Source of the DNA: CALGLS01 sp047626155
Lineage (GTDB): Bacteria > Bacteroidota > Bacteroidia > Chitinophagales > Saprospiraceae
Length of the DNA: 9,540 nucleotides
Assembly: GCA_047626155.1 (NCBI GenBank)
Contig: JBLHRR010000183.1
Coordinates: 1-9,540, forward strand
Direction of reading: 5' to 3'
A model generated the notes under the pieces. The model was not told the DNA's origin, ran no database searches, and was given only the letters and a program-made list of their open reading frames with translations. This document shows positions 7,009 through 9,540 of this stretch, piece by piece. Made by a program: the position numbers and the translations under genes. Positions within the stretch are counted from its first letter, which is position 1. Every line of letters begins with the position of its first letter.

Positions 7009-7093
7009 ATTATAAAACACATTCGGTACGTTTGGTAAAAATACGTTAAGCAACTAACAACCGAATAAAGTCTATGAAATGGCATAACTTCTT

Positions 7094-7101
7094 TATATTT
7101 G
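7094..7101 (+). promoter_or_regulatory. Putative -7 promoter box abutting the start codon
   Basis: TATATTTG is a full match to TAnnTTTG. Its last base is only 4 bases before the ATG at 7106, so transcription would start at or very near the start codon, giving a leaderless mRNA if the box is used. No TTTG lies at the -33 distance, which weakens the call. Confidence 0.35.
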
Positions 7102-7105
7102 CTTC

Positions 7106-7918
7106 ATGCAAAAACGAAGTCCCCTACTCCTTTTCTTTTTCATCTTGGCGCTTTCGCTAAATGCACAAAATGGAACGCCGGCTGCCGCTGGTGCCAAGGG
7201 CCTTGCCATGGGTAATACGGGAACCACCCACACTGGTATTTATTCCTTATTTAGCAATCCTGCGGGACTTGCCGAATTGGATCAGGCCTCTGTAGCCGTT
7301 TTCGGAGAGCAACGCTTTTTGATCGCTGAGCTGACCATTCTTAACGCTGGAGTAGCTTTGCCTACCAAGTCCGGGACTTTCGGTTTGCAGATTCAACAAT
7401 TTGGGTTTGATAAATTTACGGAACAAAAAATCGGATTGGCTTATGCACGGCCCCTTTCTAAGAAAATCGCTTTAGGCGCTAAAATAGATTTTTTGAACAC
7501 CCGAATTCCGGAATATGGCAGTCAGGCTACCTTCACTTTTGAGTTAGGCTTACAATCCAATATCTCAAAGAGGTTAGCATTGTCCGCTCATGTTTTTAGT
7601 CCTTTGCAAGTAAGCGTAAGTGAGGACTACGATATTCCTTCTGTATTTAGTTTAGGACTGGCTTACAAAAGTTCCGACAAATTGTGGGTTACGCTGGAGG
7701 CAGAGAAAGACATTGACCATCCCACTTCTGTAAAAGCAGGAATTGAGTATTTGGTTACGGAGAGTTTCTTTCTGCGTGTTGGAGCAGCAACCGAACCTAC
7801 TCTAATCACTTTCGGTATTGGTTATAAAAAGAAGAACCTTTCCGTAGACGTTGCGTCTGCTTATCATCAGGATTTGGGAATGATGCCTGCCTTGAGTGCA
7901 GTTTATGCATTTGAATAA
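7106..7918 (+). CDS. PorV/PorQ-like outer-membrane beta-barrel protein
   Basis: A 270-aa predicted outer-membrane protein. Residues 1-21 are a Sec signal peptide (basic start, LLLFFFILAL core, end at NAQ). The mature N-terminus carries the hallmark of PorV/PorQ and related FadL-fold barrels: an AAAGAKGLAMGNTGTTH segment (26-42) followed by SNPAGLA (50-56). The rest alternates short amphipathic strands of about ten residues ending in aromatic or small residues (for example LQIQQFGF, KIALGAKIDFL, FTFELGLQ, WVTLEAEKDI, LRVGAATEP, FGIGYKKKNL) and closes with AVYAFE, so it is probably a complete small barrel. PorV and PorQ are T9SS accessory proteins of about 330-390 aa; this one is shorter, so a T9SS role is possible but unproven. 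The gene stands alone, 162 bases before mqnB on the same strand. No Shine-Dalgarno is seen. Confidence 0.75.
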   Translation: MQKRSPLLLFFFILALSLNAQNGTPAAAGAKGLAMGNTGTTHTGIYSLFSNPAGLAELDQASVAVFGEQRFLIAELTILNAGVALPTKSGTFGLQIQQFGFDKFTEQKIGLAYARPLSKKIALGAKIDFLNTRIPEYGSQATFTFELGLQSNISKRLALSAHVFSPLQVSVSEDYDIPSVFSLGLAYKSSDKLWVTLEAEKDIDHPTSVKAGIEYLVTESFFLRVGAATEPTLITFGIGYKKKNLSVDVASAYHQDLGMMPALSAVYAFE

Positions 7919-7965
7919 ATACTAAATTATCAATTATCTTCTGATTAAAATAACTGTTCAGCAGT

Positions 7966-8049
7966 TGGCTTTTAGCAGTTGACGCTTAGCTTCCCACTAT
8001 CGCACGTTATAGGGAAGCTAAAGCTAAAACTGCCATAAACTAAAAGCCA
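7966..8049 (+). repeat. Nested compound hairpin between barrel gene and mqnB
   Basis: Three nested complementary pairs occur in order: TGGCTTTTAG (7966-7975) with CTAAAAGCCA (8040-8049), CAGTT (7976-7980) with AACTG (8028-8032), and TTAGCTTCCC (7986-7995) with GGGAAGCTAA (8012-8021). All are exact, giving a long interrupted stem over 84 nt with a 16-nt terminal loop. The arms also contain tandem-like units (GCAGTT at 7961 and 7975; AAGCTAA at 8015 and a shifted AGCTAAA at 8022). There is no following T tract, so it is not a typical intrinsic terminator; a dispersed repeat or MITE-like element is more likely. Confidence 0.65.
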
Positions 8050-8080
8050 TAAACTGGATAGATACAAATACTAGAATTGT

Positions 8081-8773
8081 ATGACTGTTGTTATAGTTTC
8101 GGCTACTCCTTTTGAAATAGCTCCACTCCGAGCATGGCTCGATGAACATTTCGAGGAAAAGGAGGCCAATACTTTCGTCAAAGGCACCTTGAAAATTCAA
8201 TGCTTAATTACTGGAGTAGGTCAGGTGAAAACCGCTTTTCATTTAGCTACCTTACTGGCAACAGATAGAGCAGACCTGTACATCAACGCAGGTATCGCTG
8301 GTTCTTATGTTGAGAATTTCCCCATCGGTACTGTCTTAAATGTGATTGCTGATCGTTTCGGAGATTTAGGCGTAGAGGAATCCAATGGCGATTTCACTGA
8401 TGTTCATCAAATGGACCTGATTCCGAAGGATGAATTTCCTTTTACCAAGGGCTTGCTCAAAAACCCGGATGCTTCTTCTTTCAAGTTTTTGCCTAGAGCT
8501 TATGGTGTCACTGTGAATACCGTGAAAGGTTCCCAACAAAACATTGACAAGGTTATTAAGAAATACGAACCAGAGGTGGAAAGCATGGAAGGGGCTGCTT
8601 TTGCTTATGCTTGTTTGCAGAGCGGCGTCAACTTTTTGCAGATTCGAGCTATTTCTAACATGGTGGAACCGAGGAATAAAGAGAACTGGGATTTACCCTT
8701 GGCTATTGGGAAGTTGAATGAGATATTGATTGGGATTTTGGATGCGGTTGGGGATGCGCGGCAGATATATTAG
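8081..8773 (+). CDS. mqnB: Futalosine hydrolase
   Basis: A 230-aa cytosolic nucleoside hydrolase of the MTAN/PNP fold. In the futalosine route to menaquinone, MqnB splits futalosine into hypoxanthine and dehypoxanthine futalosine, the substrate of MqnC. Visible family features in order: the N-terminal strand TVVIVSATPFEIAPL with its conserved Glu (E12), TGVGQVKTAF (44-53), INAGIAGSY (68-76), DRFGDLGVEE (91-100), and the ribose-binding VESMEGAAFAYAC (166-178). These are followed by IRAISNMVEPRNKENW (188-203). Asn193 sits where MTA/SAH nucleosidases have a catalytic Asp (RAISD); Asn there fits a 6-oxopurine leaving group such as hypoxanthine, as in PNP. The length is typical of MqnB. No other mqn gene is in the window, so the pathway genes appear scattered. 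No clear Shine-Dalgarno precedes the ATG. Confidence 0.92.
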   Translation: MTVVIVSATPFEIAPLRAWLDEHFEEKEANTFVKGTLKIQCLITGVGQVKTAFHLATLLATDRADLYINAGIAGSYVENFPIGTVLNVIADRFGDLGVEESNGDFTDVHQMDLIPKDEFPFTKGLLKNPDASSFKFLPRAYGVTVNTVKGSQQNIDKVIKKYEPEVESMEGAAFAYACLQSGVNFLQIRAISNMVEPRNKENWDLPLAIGKLNEILIGILDAVGDARQIY

Positions 8774-8785
8774 GAGGATGAAGTC

Positions 8786-8977
8786 TTAGTAATACATTAA
8801 TTTTCTACTAGGACGCTTTCTAGTGGGTCTTATACCATTAATATGAATTACCCCCTCTTCATCAATTGAGCTTAGCCCAATTAATTCTAAGTCCTCTAAG
8901 TTTTCTGAATTTCCTATTTCAAAAGAGATCAACTTTACGTTATTAATTCCTGTTGCCTCAAATAATACACGATAGGA
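8786..8977 (-). pseudogene. C-terminal gene remnant, 63 codons, unknown family
   Basis: A minus-strand frame with no ATG start runs from an upstream TAA (8978-8980) to a stop at 8786-8788. It reads as the end of a real protein: a beta-strand-like region (YRVLFEATGINNVKLISFEI), an acidic stretch (NSENLEDLELIGLSSIDEEG) and a basic tail (RPTRKRPSRKLMYY). I recognise no family. The only possible start inside is a TTG before ISFEIG. Upstream (8981-9059) is AT-rich with no continuation in any frame, and the bounding stop sits in a small hairpin (8969-8974 pairs with 8979-8984). It converges with mqnB, with its stop codon 12 bases from the mqnB stop. It is most simply a truncated gene, but a chance frame cannot be excluded. 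Confidence 0.4.
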
Positions 8978-9059
8978 TTATCGTATAGTATTTAACCATT
9001 TGTATTTTTAATGTTATAAAATATTGAATTTACAGGCCATTAGACATCTTAACTATTCC

Positions 9060-9540
9060 CTACTCCGTCCCAACCGCCTCCCAAGCCAATCCCTCAACAA
9101 CCTTCAGTACCTCTGCCTCAAAACCAATCAAAGCTTTAGGTGTCAAATAATTCTGAGTAATTGATTTTTCTTTTTCACCATCATTAAGGTAAACAATGGT
9201 ATTTGGCAAGTCAGAAAGGTAAGGGCCCTCTGCGGGATAGTGATCCAGTAAAGAAAAGAATCGGATGCCTTCTGCACGAGCCATTAATTGATCTCTCCAA
9301 ACCTTAGGTAAATAAGCTTCGTAATAACCAAGTCGATCGCAGTAAAATTGGCCATGCCATATCGCTCGACCATCGGAATAGAATTTCAATTCATAAACGG
9401 GACAGTCCCCGTGGCAAGCCGTTTTTTCGAGACGAAGCAAAAGATAAATGGGTTCTGGCAACTCAATCTTTTCTTCTCGCTTTATAACTTCCGAAGATGG
9501 AACGCCAAAACGATTGTCTCCTTTTATAGTAGCTGGATTA
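9060..9540 (-). CDS. DUF6438-domain protein, C-terminal part (runs off the window)
   Basis: The reading frame is open from the TAG at 9060-9062 to the right edge, giving 159 codons of a longer protein. The only start-like codon near the domain is a TTG at 9459-9461, and coding-like sequence continues above it (IKGDNRFGVPSSEVI), so the true start lies outside the window. The visible part matches the DUF6438 pattern: LLRLEKTACHGDCPVYEL (conserved C-x-G-x-C-P-x-Y), FYSDGRAIWHG, a helix with WRDQLMARAEGIRFFSL, then DLPNTIVYLNDGEKEKSI and QNYLTPKALIGFEAEVLKVV. The domain is common in Bacteroidota as small, often secreted or lipoprotein-type proteins of unknown function. Any signal sequence would be beyond the edge. 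The two Cys in the motif may form a disulfide if exported (inference). Confidence 0.75.
   Translation of the reverse strand, partial: NPATIKGDNRFGVPSSEVIKREEKIELPEPIYLLLRLEKTACHGDCPVYELKFYSDGRAIWHGQFYCDRLGYYEAYLPKVWRDQLMARAEGIRFFSLLDHYPAEGPYLSDLPNTIVYLNDGEKEKSITQNYLTPKALIGFEAEVLKVVEGLAWEAVGTE

Larger units (their letters stand above)
6727..7105. other. Divergent intergenic region with GCAGAG-rich repeats
   Basis: This 379-base gap separates the minus-strand GH109 gene from the plus-strand barrel gene and should contain both promoters. It holds two inverted copies of a 27-bp repeat (listed separately), an AT-rich middle (6906-6980), and a -7-like box at the right edge. On the minus strand a near match, TACTTTTC at about 6758-6765, could serve the GH109 gene but lacks the final G. 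No ORF of note is present. Confidence 0.6.

Noticed and set aside
8072..8079. TAGAATTG as a -7 box for mqnB
   Set aside because: It differs from TAnnTTTG at one key base and ends one base before the ATG, which would place the transcript start inside the gene.

Overview
The window looks like chromosomal DNA of a Bacteroidota bacterium, possibly Saprospiria or Chitinophagia (lineage is inference). Supporting signs are signal peptides ending in '-SAQ' or '-NAQ', a remnant of a type IX secretion (T9SS) C-terminal sorting domain, a GH109-type Tat-exported glycosidase, a PorV/PorQ-like outer-membrane barrel, a futalosine hydrolase (alternative menaquinone pathway), two boxes matching the Bacteroidota -7 element TAnnTTTG, and no Shine-Dalgarno sequences before the starts I inspected.

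Layout. (1) 194-2299 (+): a secreted 701-aa protein with five tandem ~90-aa Trp/Cys helical repeats and a divergent OmpA-like C-terminal domain. It is closed by a perfect 44-bp palindromic, probably bidirectional terminator (2367-2410). (2) 2411-5369: a decay zone on the minus strand. It holds a 31-codon ORF that may be a gene tail, a complete but inactivated IS66-family element (2696-4216, 17-bp terminal inverted repeats, transposase broken by three +1 shifts and one nonsense codon), an intact voltage-gated K+ channel gene (4353-5126), and an orphan T9SS sorting-domain fragment (5169-5366). (3) 5392-6726 (-): an intact Tat-exported GH109 glycosidase of the Gfo/Idh/MocA fold. (4) 6727-7105: a divergent intergenic region with two inverted copies of a 27-bp GCAGAG-rich repeat and a promoter-like box touching the next start codon. 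(5) 7106-7918 (+): an outer-membrane beta-barrel protein, then an 84-nt nested hairpin, then mqnB (8081-8773, +). (6) 8786-9540 (-): a 63-codon gene-tail remnant and the C-terminal part of a DUF6438 protein whose frame runs off the right edge.

The genes do not form one operon or pathway: orientations alternate and the functions (envelope anchoring, ion conduction, glycan cleavage, menaquinone biosynthesis) are unrelated. I found no CRISPR array, tRNA, rRNA, phage module or recognisable defence system. The points most worth a second look are the CX17C-repeat/OmpA fusion protein, the decayed IS with all frameshifts in one direction, the nested hairpin before mqnB, and the orphan secretion-signal domain.
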